A stretch of DNA of 64,000 nt from Jackrogersella multiformis (Eukaryota > Ascomycota > Sordariomycetes > Xylariales > Hypoxylaceae): NCBI GenBank assembly GCA_902806575.1, contig CADCXD010000018.1, positions 3,410,001 through 3,474,000 of the forward strand. Direction: 5' to 3'. The notes below the pieces were generated by a model, which searched no databases, was not told where the DNA came from, and saw only the letters and a list, made by a program, of their open reading frames with translations. A program made the position numbers and the translations under genes. Shown here one piece after another: positions 1-11,643 of this stretch; within the stretch, counting starts at the first letter, position 1, and each line of letters opens with the position of its first letter.

Positions 1-45
1 TTAATATGTTTTCAGCTACCCGCCAACGTAGCATAGAAGACATAC

Positions 46-363
46 ATTTTGGGTCTCATCGGGGTCCCATAGACTAAAGAGCTGATATAGAGCCCATTCG
101 ACACCTTGTACCCTCTTCTTCTGCCCGCTAGCGGCGTCCTTCGCGGAGAAAGTTGCGAGAGTAATTCCCGGCCAATCGGGCTCGAGATCAAGGTCTAGCA
201 GTCGTAGGTTCGTAAGGAATAGGGCTACGTTAGAAGTAGAAGTAGGTATCTGTGCTGATGTGATGGTAGCCGAAGCAGGCTGAGGAGCGGTCAAGGCAGT
301 TTTGGCGGGGACGCGCAATGATCGTGAGCGTGCAGCCGATGTGTTGGCCTGTGGAAGCGACAT
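46..363 (-). CDS. HAUS augmin-like complex subunit 6, N-terminal exon (partial)
   Basis: This is the first coding exon of a gene that continues beyond the left edge. The ATG is at 363 and the exon ends at 46, followed by a GTATGT donor at 45-40 (minus strand), giving 106 residues. After a Ser/Thr/Ala-rich leader of about 45 residues comes NVALFLTNLRLLDLDLEPDW, then a segment with VEWALYQLFSLWDPDETQN. This matches from memory the start of the HAUS6 N-terminal domain in filamentous fungi. Family knowledge: HAUS6 is part of augmin, which recruits gamma-tubulin to existing microtubules for branching nucleation in the spindle. Reading on without splicing gives a stop within about 10 codons, which supports the donor. 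The family assignment comes from remembered motif similarity, so it is moderately sure. Confidence 0.6.
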
Positions 364-1285
364 GACGGCATTGTTGACGATGTTTTTAGGGGAATCTTTT
401 TCTCAGCAAGACCCTAGGTACCTAGGTATTGATGTGGTTCACTACCTAGGTAGTTAGCCCTTGGGATTGGAACCTGTAAACTGGTAAATAGTATTTGCAA
501 GTTGCGAGTTGCGAGTTGTATGTTGTAGGAGGAATAATTAATTATAGGACGGTGGAGCTTCTACGGATATACTTCCCAAGGTTCCGTGTTGTTGATTTGA
601 TTTTATCGAGGCATGCATCAATGTGCTGTATTGGCTTATCGATAAACCCTCAAAGCCCTGGATCTGCTTATCCTTTTCCGTTTTAGGTGGTGGGGCTCGC
701 GCTAGCCGAATTATAGTGGACCGACCAATTCCTACCGTCTACACTACCTAGGTACCTAGGTACTCAACCCCTGACCCCTGAGACATTGACCAATCTTTCT
801 CCTTTAAATTCGATCGACATTTTCATAAGGCAGAATATCTTTATTCTAGCACGTGAATAAGGTCATCAATATGAAAGTCGTATTATGCTTATGTATGGCA
901 TTGTGTTCGATACTTTAATGCACCTTACTATTACGAGATAAGTCTATCTCTATCCGTACTTACATAAAGAACTAGACGAATGGGGGTCGAGAGGTTATAC
1001 CATCCGTTGGGACAACAATGTCGAAGAGAAGCGTTAAAGTATATACCTAGGTACCTAAGCTTGAATTTATTCCGTCCCTATCATTTTATCGTCAGTTCAC
1101 AGAAAACCCATTCCCACGCGCCGTATGCCGAGACCCTCATAGTCCCTAAGAAAGCTGTGACCCGGTACTCATGAACCCCAAACGATCTAGCCTGGAGCAA
1201 GTATCCCACCCCCCTTACCCTTCTGTGGTAGCATACCCTCTTTCCCCCTTCCCCATTTCCCCCCTTTTTTATATGCCCCACCCAC
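364..1285. other. Intergenic, no gene seen
   Basis: This is the spacer upstream of the HAUS6-like gene. It carries CCTAGGTA/TACCTAGG palindromic motifs at 412-456, 746-762 and 1047-1059. Short open frames here (495-686, 980-1174) show no recognisable protein features. A C/T-rich stretch lies at 1207-1300, just past the 3' end of the small secreted protein gene. Confidence 0.6.
412..456. repeat. CCTAGGTA palindromic motif cluster
   Basis: Two overlapping copies of CCTAGGTA are followed 20 bases later by CTACCTAGGTAG. The cluster lies about 50 bp upstream of the HAUS6-like ATG, on the promoter side. The octamer in tandem reads the same on both strands. Confidence 0.7.
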
Positions 1286-1534
1286 CTACTCCTTCCCGCA
1301 CCCCCTAGAGCACTGGTCGACGCTCACGCAGCGGCAGGCGGCGCACGTGCCGGCGAGGATGATGGTCAGGTCGCCGGACACGGGGTCGCAGTGGGCGCCG
1401 CTGTTGCTCGCCGAGCACAGCGCCGTGGTGCCGGGGGTCCCGCAGTCGAGCCGCCACGACGCCGGCGCTTCTTGCTTGTCGCCCGCCGGCGCCGCCAGCA
1501 CCGCCGCCGCGCTGCACTGCAGGGCGAGAACCAT
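1286..1534 (-). CDS. Small cysteine-rich secreted protein (effector-like)
   Basis: The predicted protein has 82 residues. It opens with a short hydrophobic segment rich in Ala, Val and Leu (residues 1-15) that ends in an AAPAG-type signal-peptidase site. The remaining mature part of about 65 residues holds eight cysteines, in the order LDC, ALC, HC, then the tight group TCAACRC, then QC and GC. An even number of cysteines in a small secreted chain suggests a disulphide-stabilised extracellular protein, as in many fungal effectors and antimicrobial peptides. The frame is open for eight codons or more upstream (to a TAA) and reads RRKTPSFL before the Met. The true start could therefore lie in an upstream exon joined at the CAG near 1570. 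GC content is well above that of the flanks. No domain family was recognised and the function is unknown. Confidence 0.6.
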   Translation of the reverse strand: MVLALQCSAAAVLAAPAGDKQEAPASWRLDCGTPGTTALCSASNSGAHCDPVSGDLTIILAGTCAACRCVSVDQCSRGCGKE

Positions 1535-3258
1535 CAGGAAGGATGGGGTCTTGCGGCGCGTGTTAGCCTGGGCTCGTTACTCCCCGTGCGCGGTTCAGTG
1601 TCAGGGTAGGGTAGGGTAGGCTGAGTTGTGGGGCGCGTGTTGAGATGGATTAGGTAGATATATAGGCATATGTTTTGCACGAGCGAGTGACGGTGTGTAG
1701 ATATGAGTGAGCGGGTGAGTGGGTAAGCGAACCTTCATCTTGCTAGTTGAACTAGATTCTTCAGGCCTTAAGTCGTGAATCGAGGGCTTGTCAGCCGTCA
1801 CGCAAGGGATCCCCGTTCGCGATACGATGAACGCGAGGGAGATAATATACAGCGAGGAAGCGAAGTCGAGTCGAGTCGCTTCAGCAGACCAAGATGATCG
1901 GCGGCGTCGTTGACTTATCTAGCAGAGATTTGCGGGCGCGGGTTAGCATCCAACATGGCTGGCACCTTACCATTCTCCCAGCTCGCCGCAGCCTGGGAGA
2001 GTTATATATCCCAGCGTACCCGCGAGCCCGGTCTCGACTTCCCGACTCCTGGTCCGACAGCCGGATTCGGCCGAAGGTCTCCTCTTGCCCCCTTTGACTG
2101 TGCTGCGCGAGATGTCCCCGGATGCAACCCAGATGCAGGGGGTTAGGGCGTACCGAGTGGTTGGCTAAGTTGGGCCCCATTTACGAGGTGTTCCGACTTA
2201 TTAATTATTACCCGGAGACCTTAATAGATGACATGTGATAGGGTCGTCTGGCGTGACTGGGAACCACCAAGCCTGTAACTCTACTCGGTGAGTCAATAGT
2301 TCGATAATACAGGTCACGTCGGGATTCTAGAACATTACAAGAACCTCAGTTTAAAAATACTCGTAGATTACTACCTCCAATAATTCATCCAACAGTTAAA
2401 CAAAACACACGACACCATCCCCAAGACCCAAACCCCAAAAACGGGAACCCAAGAAATCTGGCCTCGAAAATTCTTCAATGCAACACCGCGATTCAACTCG
2501 GCGGTACTCGCACGGCAGACTTAAACAAAAGACGTCAAAAAGAACGGCTTTAGAAGGTCTAAAAATACGAAAGTGCTAATGTCATTAATTAACCGGGACC
2601 TGGCACGCCGGCGTCTAGAAGTAGCGAGTTCATTTATCCATATTACCATCGACAAGGGGTGCTGTATACGTGGAGCTCCAAATCCCCGGGTGACCGCAAA
2701 TCCCCATCCGGACATCGAACACATATTACATTCATAGTTCCTTACATGAAGACCGAAGTCGTGGTCGTGATGTTTCCTAACGATCGGAACTCGGCATCAA
2801 GCCCGTCGTCCGTGACAACAGGCGACTTCATGTCGGGGTTGTCATAACAATCATACAGCTAATATAAGCAGCCATAAAAAACATGCGGCTGATCGAAATA
2901 TTAATATCTTACAAGCGATTTTCGTACAGCAACAGGTAAGCCCACATAGAACATAGTGAAGACCAACTCCACGTTTCAACTAATACATGTACATGTGTAG
3001 TGTACATTGTTTGACGAGAATAGCATCAATACTCCAGCACGCCGCCGCCGAGAAACTCATGCCTCAAAGACATAGCCAATATAGTAGCCAGAGACCAAGA
3101 TCGAAACCAAGCAGGTGATCGGGCAAATGAGCTATGTCCTGAGCCCCGGCCTACGAGCCTAGAGGCCCGTATCGGCAGCCAAGAACAAAGCCAAGGAGGA
3201 TTGATAACAGCCTCTGAGGCTCCAGTAATTCACCCGTGCTTGGACAGACAAGATCAGA
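1535..3258. other. Intergenic, no confident gene
   Basis: The region holds a GGGTA tandem at 1604-1619. Around 1880-2180 both strands stay open for 78-99 codons. The plus-strand frame has a good start context at 1953 but no recognisable motif, and codon use does not favour one strand, so it is left uncalled. From about 2200 to 3258 the DNA is AT-richer and probably contains the 3' untranslated region of the helicase gene (minus strand). Confidence 0.5.
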
Positions 3259-6200
3259 TCAACGAAGACCAAATAGACCCCTCAATTCCGCAACGGTTAA
3301 CCGGCCAACGCCTTGGGCGCCCTCTTCGCTAAGGGCAGCGTTGACCAGCGTGCGTTTCTTCTCCTGCAAGGCGCGGATGCGGTCCTCGACCGTCCCTTTG
3401 ATCAACACGCGGTGCACCGTCACCTCGTTCTTCTGACCGATACGGTGGGCTCGGTCGATAGCTTGTTCCTCAACAAACGGATTCCAGAACGGCTCGATGA
3501 TGATGACATGGGTCGCCGCTGTGAGGTTAAGCCCTGCGTTGCCTGCCGACAAGCTGACCAACATGACCTGGACCTCGGGCGTATCCATAAACTTTTTCAC
3601 GGCCTCGTCTCGGTCACCGTGGTCCATAGTTCCGTCGTAGCGCGAGTATTGAAATCCTTGATCGTTTATGGGAATTTCGAGTAGATCGAGAAAGGAGGTC
3701 CACAGACTGAAGATTAGCGTTTTCTCCTGGGGGTTCTCGTCCCTGATCGCACATAATATCTCCATTGTCTTGTCGGTTTTGGCGCTCGGTACCCAATCCT
3801 TCCTGAGCCGTTTCAGGTATTTGGCTTTTGCGGCCGCATTCTTAGAGCTTGCTTTCTTGAGAGCGGCTAGAGACATGAACTTCTTATTCTTTCCCTTTCG
3901 CTGCTTCTCGCTAGCTGCGCCGCTCACCCTCCTCTTCTTTCTTGGTACGACAGACTTCTTGCCGCTAGACCGCTTCCGCTTGCCCTTGGAGTGGATTGGT
4001 TTCTTCTCCTCTGTCTCTAAGTCTGACATCGAATCGGGTGTAGATTTACGCTTCTTAGACTGGGCGGGTGTATCTTTGCCGGTAGCTTTCATTGCCTCAA
4101 CTCGCCTCCAGATTTCTTCTAGAGAAGCTAGAGAATCATCGTCAGAGTCTCCCGTGGGCTTTTTCTCGTCAGGTTCCTTTTTCTCGGAGACATTTTTCCA
4201 TAAATCATCCAGAGACGCGGAGGGCTGTCTGGGTTTTTGATCTTCGGAAGTATGGTCGTCATGAGAGTCGGAATCATCTGAATCATCTGAATCATCTTCG
4301 GAATCTTCGGAATCTTCGGAATCCTCAGACACGACGAAGCCCTTGAGGTTCCCACGTTCATCAGCATCCTCCTCGTCATCGAAGCTTTCGAAGCCATCTG
4401 AGTCATCTTCTGAATCGTCATCGTCATCCTCGCTATCAGCCAGCTCCAGTCTCTCAGGCATATGAACTTCCAGAAAGAAATAATGACAGATGACTTTCTC
4501 GGCGTTTATCTTCAACTTGCAACCATGCTGGGGACAATCAAGCCCATCCTCGGCGTCCGGGGCCCGAACCTCCGTTATAGCAGAGAAACAGTTGCTGCAG
4601 ATCGGGTGGCCGCAGGGGATAATGATAAGCGGGTTCTTGGTCATTTCGTTGCAGAGCGGACATTCGAACTCATCTTGCTCTAAGATCCTTTCGACGACCC
4701 TCCTTTTAAGCTTGCGAGCAAGTTTGCGCATCTCATCCGACGAGAGCTGTGCGCCTTCGGGGATGCCAAAGTCTTTTATGAGGCGCGGATGGCAGCAAGC
4801 TTGGCGTAGACGGAGGAGGAGAACTAATATGTAACTGTATTGCCTCATCGCCGCGCCGGCCTTGAGGAATTTGTTCACCTTGAGTTGCTGTTTATGTTCA
4901 AGGGCAGTGTAGAAAGCCTGCTGATCCTCGTCGAACTTAGTCATAGCGTCCTCCTTAGTGAGCTGCGGTAATTGGAGAATCGGCTTGCCATCGAGTAGAC
5001 TCGTCTTAGTCCGTCGTAAGGTTATGCTTCTGAAGAGGGCCTGAAGCTTCCTCATAGCGGAGTCACCAGCATTCCCACCCCAAGTCTCAATCGGCTTGTT
5101 GATACTCCACTTGAACTTCTCCCAGTCATTGTAGGGTTTGATGCGAAGGAAACGGATGAGCGGGAAAATTTCCTCCGCCCTGTTCATAAATGGGGTTCCC
5201 GTCATGCAAAGCCTGTAGGTTGCCTTGATCTTAGACGCGGCTATTGAAGACTTGGCTAATCTGTTCTTTATGATGTGGGCCTCGTCGAGAATGATTCGAT
5301 GAAAGATAGTATTGCCGCCTAAGATGAGCGGCGTCTTCTTCCTCGTGTTCCGATCTTCCCATGTGATTGCCCCGTATGTGGTCACGACAACGTCGTGCGA
5401 GAGGAGCTTCGCCACTGTCATGCCACGTTTTGTCTGGCCGTGATAGACGAGTGTATTCAGCTTGTAGCGAGGTTTCACTTTCGTCTCGATTTCCTGTTCC
5501 CATTGCTTTAGTAGAGAAAGCGGGGCGACGATGAGCGTGGTCTTGCGAGTACGATCTTGTGGCGGATGTGCTAGGATCAAGGCAAGCGCTTGAACGGTCT
5601 TCCCCAGACCCATAGTATCTTATTAGGTAGACGGTCAGTATCTCTCATCGGTCAACTCTGGGGTGTAATCTATACATACCTGCCAGAATGCCTCCCCTTT
5701 TGTTCATGTCATTTTCTTGTTCCATCAACCAAGTCAGACACACCTTTTGGTGATCCATTAGCGTACAGGACATCGCATTCGGGGTACCCCTTCGTTGATC
5801 CGGGGCGATGTCGATATCCGGCAGTGAAAGGAGATGCTGGATTTCTTGTAGCTCCTTGTCCTTCAACTTCTGCTCGCGAGAAGAAATAGGAACATATCCG
5901 GGATACATGAGCTTGGGATCATCCTGGCCATCCTTGCCGGTTGGAGGAGTAGGCGGCTGGGGTTGAAATCGGATTTGATCAATATCATTTATCGACGACT
6001 GGAATTCTTGGGCAATTTCGCGTGCAGTTCTGAATAGGCTGGTAACATCGGGTATGAGATCGCGCGCAGGACTACTGGAGTCCATCATGGCCAAGAACTT
6101 TTGAGCCACTTCCGGTCTACCCGGAAAACGATCCTACACAGTGATGGGTTAGCATATTAGAGGCTAGATATGTGGACTTCAACGGGTCAGTTAATGTATG

Positions 6201-6690
6201 CTGGTCTTACCTGAATCTTGTAGTGTAGAATGCCAATAACGCCAGCTTCAGTTGGCTCTGATTTCACCTTACGCGGGCTTTGTGACTGTTGTTTTACTTT
6301 ACGTGGGCTTTGTGAATATTGCTGTAGCTGTTGCTGTTGCTGTTCCCGTTGCCCTTCGAGAAAAGCCTCAGCCTCGGCTTGTCCTCGGACACTATCGTCA
6401 ATACGCTCTCGGCGTAGTTCTTCTCGGCGCAACTGCTCTCTATGACGTTCTCTCGCCCGTAGTAGATCTTGCTCTCGTTGTACTCGCTTATATTCTTCTC
6501 GGAGACGAGCCTCCTTCGCTTGCTGTTCAGGCGGGCCTTGCTCAAGAATTGATCGACTATTCTCTCGATCGGACATGTCGAGGGTTGGGTGGCTTGCAGG
6601 TTTATTTGGACTGCTCGTGAAGGTACGTTCACGCTTCACACATTGTCGGTTCAACCCGCTCTGGGTTGGCGAAGATAAGGGTGGCGGCAT
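3259..6690 (-). CDS. SNF2-family DNA translocase with internal RING finger (Uls1/Rad5 class), 3 exons
   Basis: The exons are 6690-6211, 6133-5680 and 5618-3259, giving 1097 residues. The exon 2/3 join restores the classic motif I context GGILADTMGLGKT. The N-terminus (1-160) is Gln/Arg/Glu-rich, like a coiled coil. The SNF2 motor follows: motif I GLGKT at about 315-319, DEAH at about 423-426, then TGTPFMN. A C3HC4 RING (CPLC, CGHPIC, C-x2-C, C) lies at about 631-678. Next comes an unusually long Asp/Glu/Ser then Lys/Arg-rich insert of roughly 230 residues. The helicase C lobe ends the protein with SAGNAGLNL and QAIDRAHRIGQ (motifs V and VI). A RING between the two lobes defines the Rad5/Rad16/Uls1 class, which are ATP-driven translocases with E3 ligase activity in genome maintenance. 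There is no HIRAN domain, which argues against Rad5 itself. Uls1-like is the best guess. Confidence 0.88.
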
Positions 6691-8345
6691 TGTAGGTTTA
6701 TATATGTGGTTTATGTTTGCAGCCTGATGATTTCTTTATATGTCCGGGTGTGTGTGTGAGTATGTGCGTGTGTGCGTGTGTGCGTATGTGTTGGCGTGTT
6801 CGAGGCTGGCTGTGGTAACGTTATAGGCTGAAGATGTTGCTGATTAGAATTCTGCTGCGCCTCGGAAGCCTAAAGTAATTTATTTTTTATTTCTCCAGCT
6901 GGTGTTGGTTCAAACGGCAGTACCTACCAACCCACTAGAGGGGCAATGTGCATGCATTAGATCTTGTTGATAGGTATTAAAATGTCGCACAAGGCTTATG
7001 GAAGGAAGGCTTAGAAAATGAAGGATTCTAAGAAAGAGTTGCCTTGTTTGCCTCGTAGCTTGCATGGGTACAAACGACAAGTTAGGAAGGAATAATCAGG
7101 TTGTAACATCAATCCTAGAAGTAACCATTACGTTGGGTCATGCAGCTAGGCAATCTACGGCAGATAAGGTTGACGCGCAGATTCGCACTACCACGTGCAT
7201 AAATGCAGGGTTCATATAATGGCCCGGGACCCGATTAATCATTCAACTTCTGCCCCTTTTAATAGTCAATTTGCGGTAGGTATTTCCATTTCTATCCACG
7301 CGCGAGTAAGTTTAGGAAGTTGGAATATATTTCTCTATTCCAATATTTCATAGGGTACTAGATTACCTAGGTACCTTCGGATATGAGTATGCCGACTATA
7401 GAATCACTTACTCAGCTACCTAAGTACAATACCTATGAAGCGAGATAGGCCTTCTCTAAATGACGTAGGTAAATGCATGGAACCGCGATTTAAGGTTAGG
7501 TGGGTCTCGCTCGGTCGTCTCTAACCCTAAGACCAATGCGGACATGGAGGTATCTAGGTACATAACCTACCTAGCAACAGATTCGAGGAATTAATAGAGA
7601 TGTCATGGATTAAGGAGGTCCGCCAGGCGCTTGGACCTTCTAGTAATTGTCATAAGAAAGTCAATATATAATACATACATCCACCAGGCATATCCCAGAG
7701 GGAATAACCTTGATCTTAAACCGAATTTTGCTATTAACGGACAGATATAAGGGGCTCAAGAAGCAAAACGATAAAAAGGGACAGATATTGAAAAGACAAT
7801 ACGATAAAAAAAGACATAGTAAGTCTTTAAACGGGATAGGGCTAATATGGTATTATATAATCTTTATGCGAGCAACGATAAGAGACTTGACCTCTAACTT
7901 AAAGCGTCTAGGAGGTATCTTCAGGAAAAGAGAATAAAAGGGAAATATAGTCATTATAAACGTATAATACAAGCAGGGTGGTTTTTATTGAGTTATTTAG
8001 GTATTGAGTTACTATTGCTCATGGTGCGGCGTAAATTACATCTATAAGATGCCAGCGGAAGCTCTCCCCTAGGTTATAGGCTCACTATGGACCATCAACA
8101 TCTTAAATACAGCCCGTAACAAGTCATACAGTGGGAAGCAGCATACCTACACACTCAAGCATACCGTGCAATTATATCTTCAGGAACACAAATTGTATTT
8201 GAATTAACCACTAAGTACTTGGCCCCTCTCAAAGCTTCCATTATAACCCTGCATTGAGCTAAATGACGCCACGGATATCTCCCACAAAGTCCAAAATTCC
8301 CAGGGTATTCCCTATACTCCACGTTATTGCAGTGTAATAACTCCT
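6691..8345. other. Intergenic between helicase 5' end and transporter 3' end
   Basis: The region contains a TG/CG microsatellite (6747-6790), TACCTAGG motifs near 7365 and AT-rich sequence. The 75-codon plus-strand frame at 7710-7937 is built from two imperfect copies of a GATAAAAAG-type phrase. It is Lys/Arg-rich and has no family resemblance, so I treat it as non-coding. Confidence 0.5.
6747..6790. repeat. TG-rich microsatellite
   Basis: This is an imperfect run of GTGTGT, GTGCGT and GTATGT units, about 60-100 bp upstream of the helicase start codon. Confidence 0.85.
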
Positions 8346-10407
8346 TCAGTCCGTCTCGAAAAAGCTGACCGTCCGCTTAAGGATAGACAGGTCGATGAGG
8401 CCCATGACGCGCCCGTCGAGCCGTCGCACATTCTCGTCCCAGTACCAGTATACGCCGCAGACCAACCCCGTGACGACGATCTGCGTGATGCCCATCCCCA
8501 ATGTCGCCGCCATCAGGCCGTCCCACATGAAGATGGCGTTGGGAAGGCCTAGGATGAAGGCGCCCGTGATAAAATTCCGTAGGCATGTAAGACCGCCATG
8601 CATGTCGACCCTATTACGCAGGTCGGCTGCCAGGTTTGCCGACGTAAAAGCCGTGGATCTCTGGATTATCGGCCGGATGGTGGCATCTAGAGCTAGAGAC
8701 CCGCTTGCTAGAAGCCCGAGAAGGAAGGATGCCACCGGGAGGCTAACTCGATTTAGCCCGAAGTCCCATGGCGTGCCAAACGGCTCGGCTGAACCATCCG
8801 TTGGGATCTCCATCGATCCCGCGAGGTAGAGGCCGAATGAGAGCATACCAATTGAGGCAATGCCGGTACCGACGGTTAGAGTTGTCATATGGATGATGGG
8901 CGTGAAGCGGCTGCAGAACAAAGGAAAAGCAAGAGATATGGCTACCGGGATAGCGAGGGAAAATGGACCCGTCATCAGGGCGCCAAGGGGTGCCGAAGGT
9001 AACATAAATGGAAGTGGGGAGAAGAGCAGTGAGAGCGAGCTTGCTAAGCTCCAGAAGCCGGCGTATGGCAAAAGAGTAACGGCGACGAGGATTCCAGTGG
9101 TCGGCGCAACCATAGCTTGAGGTGCCTGCATGATTAGCCGTAGGCTGACTTCTTTTGCTCGATACGACCAAGGCTTCATCTTGGCAACGTACTCCATAGC
9201 AGCTTCTTGCGTGTATGTCACAGTCGGCCAGAGTGATTGGGAGCGTTGGATGGTTGGAGGCTGGTTGTCCAAAACTTCACGATCATAGGTGGTCTCCGGG
9301 GCTCCAAGTACCAGTAATAGAATCGAGACCGACAGGAAGGCGCTCATGATATCATATTGCACCTCGAAGCCCCTAGGACCAGCCGAAGCGGTACCGCCGA
9401 GCAGAGGAGAACCCAGCATGGTTGCGATGGAGACGGCGTAATGAACTACGATCATGCATTGCCGTTCATGTTCCTAAAAGAATGAGTGATTAGGTTCTGG
9501 ATAGGAGTTCCGAAAGAGGGTTACTAACAAAATAAGTGTCCTGGATTGATCCCAGAACCAGAGTATCGAATGCGCCCCATCCCAACCCCTGGAATATTCT
9601 GGCGGCCATGTTCTGCGCCAAACTCCCTCTAACATGTGTATTCCAAACCACCCCCATAAATATCATTACCATTGACGCCAGATATACTGGTCTTTTACCC
9701 CATAGCCTCGCTATTATCAAGGAGGCCATCCCGGTCACCGCAGATACCATCAACGGCGCGCCGGTCAGGGCCACCGCTGCTGTATATGAAACATCCTCCG
9801 TTATCGCAATTACGCTGTTTACGCTGATATACGCCGTCTTCATCGCGCCCACTAGAGCGACCATAGAAAGTAGAGCGCCGAAATTTAGATGTTTCTTCCA
9901 TAACGGCCAGTTTAGAGGATCTTCGGGATCTTCGCTAGGCTGCGGGGATAGCTCGACTTTTGCATACTTCCCCATGCCATACTTGATGGTCCGGTTTGAC
10001 ATCGTGCTCGAATACGACGATCCACTTGCTGTAGTGGCCATTGTAGTTGTAGTTCCCGGCCTGTCCCAATCCTTCGATATCGGCCTTGGAGGTCGCTCCT
10101 CCATCTCTGGTGTTCCCAGTGTCAGCCTTACTCCTTTCTCATTGCCTCTCAATGCCGTGAGCAACGACTTGAGGTCATTCGTGGTGGTTGACACCCGACT
10201 CGGAGTCGCACTCGCGGCGATGATTTGCTCAACTTCCGCACTGGATTCGGAGGTCTCGGATAAAGGCGACAGTGGAGGTAGCGGCGGGAGCGTCTTCCGA
10301 AGGTTGGCTCTTGTCTTAGGTGTCCTAGGCGGTGCAGGAAAACTCTTCTCTACTTCAGATATCTCTATCGTCGACCCCGTCGACTCAGGCCTTGCCATTG
10401 CGGTCAA
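8346..10407 (-). CDS. Major facilitator superfamily transporter, 12 TM, 2 exons
   Basis: The exons are 10407-9529 and 9473-8346, giving 668 residues. The donor GTTAGT and acceptor TTTTAG join in phase 0 to give DTYF|EHERQCMIVVHY, the usual TM4-TM5 loop of this family. A cytosolic Ser/Thr/Pro-rich leader of about 165 residues ends in EDPEDPLNWPLWKK, the hallmark before TM1 in fungal DHA1-type transporters. Six hydrophobic helices follow up to GAPET. A loop of about 60 residues comes next, then six more helices ending in GVYWYWDENVRRLDG. Family knowledge: these proton antiporters export small molecules such as polyamines, drugs or secondary metabolites. The substrate cannot be told from sequence. 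The leader is longer than usual. No biosynthetic neighbours are present. Confidence 0.88.
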
Positions 10408-11183
10408 CTTTGTTACTGTTACCCCTTAACCGCCAACTATCGATCCTCAATTAATCCTTGATATGTAGCAGCCCGTAAATCGTGTTGTGGGTAGGCAACG
10501 AAAAAAATGAGAATTAAAGAATGTAGGTATTGAAGAGAACGTAGTTATTACAAATGAAGACTTTAATTGGTTAAAGAAATGGCAGCCAGGCCCACGAAGG
10601 TCAACTTCGAAGAAATGAAAGCGTACAAGAAAACTGGTGCAATCGTAACGAATGTAGATGAAAATGAAAATGAGTAAAACCAACGATCAATCGCGAGAGA
10701 GAAGTCTGTAGTGTAGGACTGAGCTCGGCCTCCATGCCACGACAGGATGGCACGGACGACTTTGGGCGTGAGATCGTCATGCCCTCATGGATTACTAGGT
10801 ATGTACACGGCTGCACGGACACTAGTCATCGTGAGCAAGGATACTTATCCGCTGTGCACTCAGATCTTGACCGGTTTGAATGCACCCGGTTCATCTGACG
10901 AAACGATACAAGCCTAGTTGAACCAGTTCAAGTAGGCAGTAGGTTAGAATATTGTCGGTATCTTCAAGTCCCCCTCCGCCATCACAACCTAAGAGATGAA
11001 GCAGATACTTTACCAGTACTAGAAATCAGCCATTATGAAATCTAGAGGTAGACAAAAGCTCTTCTCTCAGTATAGCATCCCACTTCCGCTCTCTATGTAA
11101 GTGTGCAAATGTAACCCTCACCGGAAGAACGGAATTGAGTATGGCCTGAACCTTGGCTAGGTATTCGGACGAACATCTCGTGA

Positions 11184-11217
11184 GAGTCAGAGACAGAGAC
11201 AGAGTCAGAGTCAGAGT
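11184..11217. repeat. Hexanucleotide GAGTCA/GACAGA tandem
   Basis: Five to six units of the form GAGTCA or GACAGA lie in a row in an intergenic stretch. Confidence 0.8.
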
Positions 11218-11486
11218 GGTAGGATAACGATAAGAAGAAAAGCCGAATTCGGCACTTTCCGCCCTACACTAGTTTACGCTCGGATCAGAATATTATACCT
11301 ATTGTACATACTGAAACTCGCCTGATGCAGGGGATAATCCTCCCGCGTTACATCGTCAAGAACAAGTACCGAAGTACGGATACCCAGGAGGATTCCCGAT
11401 TGCGACGAATGAATGTGATAAATCACTATACGATATGTGCTCTCTTCCGCCATCGCTGGCTTGGGCAGCAGTGCTTACACAGCTGC

Positions 11487-11643
11487 GTACCTAGGTAGTT
11501 AGTTATAAGCCACACTAGTGTACCTACCTAGATAGGTATTTGGAGAATATTTCTCGTAATATTCGAGGAATGTATCCGGGAACTGTACTATTACCTACGG
11601 TGATAGCTTACCGTAGTAAGTAGGTAGGTACCTAGGTAGGTAG
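11487..11643. repeat. CCTAGGTA palindromic motif cluster
   Basis: The cluster contains CCTAGGTAG, TACCTACCTAGATAGGTA and GTAGGTAGGTACCTAGGTAGGTAG. The last is built around the perfect palindrome TACCTAGGTA. Confidence 0.75.

Noticed and set aside
1347..1619. Plus-strand frames across the small secreted protein gene
   Set aside because: The minus-strand reading gives a signal segment and eight cysteines. The plus frames are Arg/Ala-rich shadows.
9536..10429. 297-codon plus-strand frame opposite the transporter
   Set aside because: Antisense shadow of the MFS exon 1, whose membrane helices and intron join are clear.
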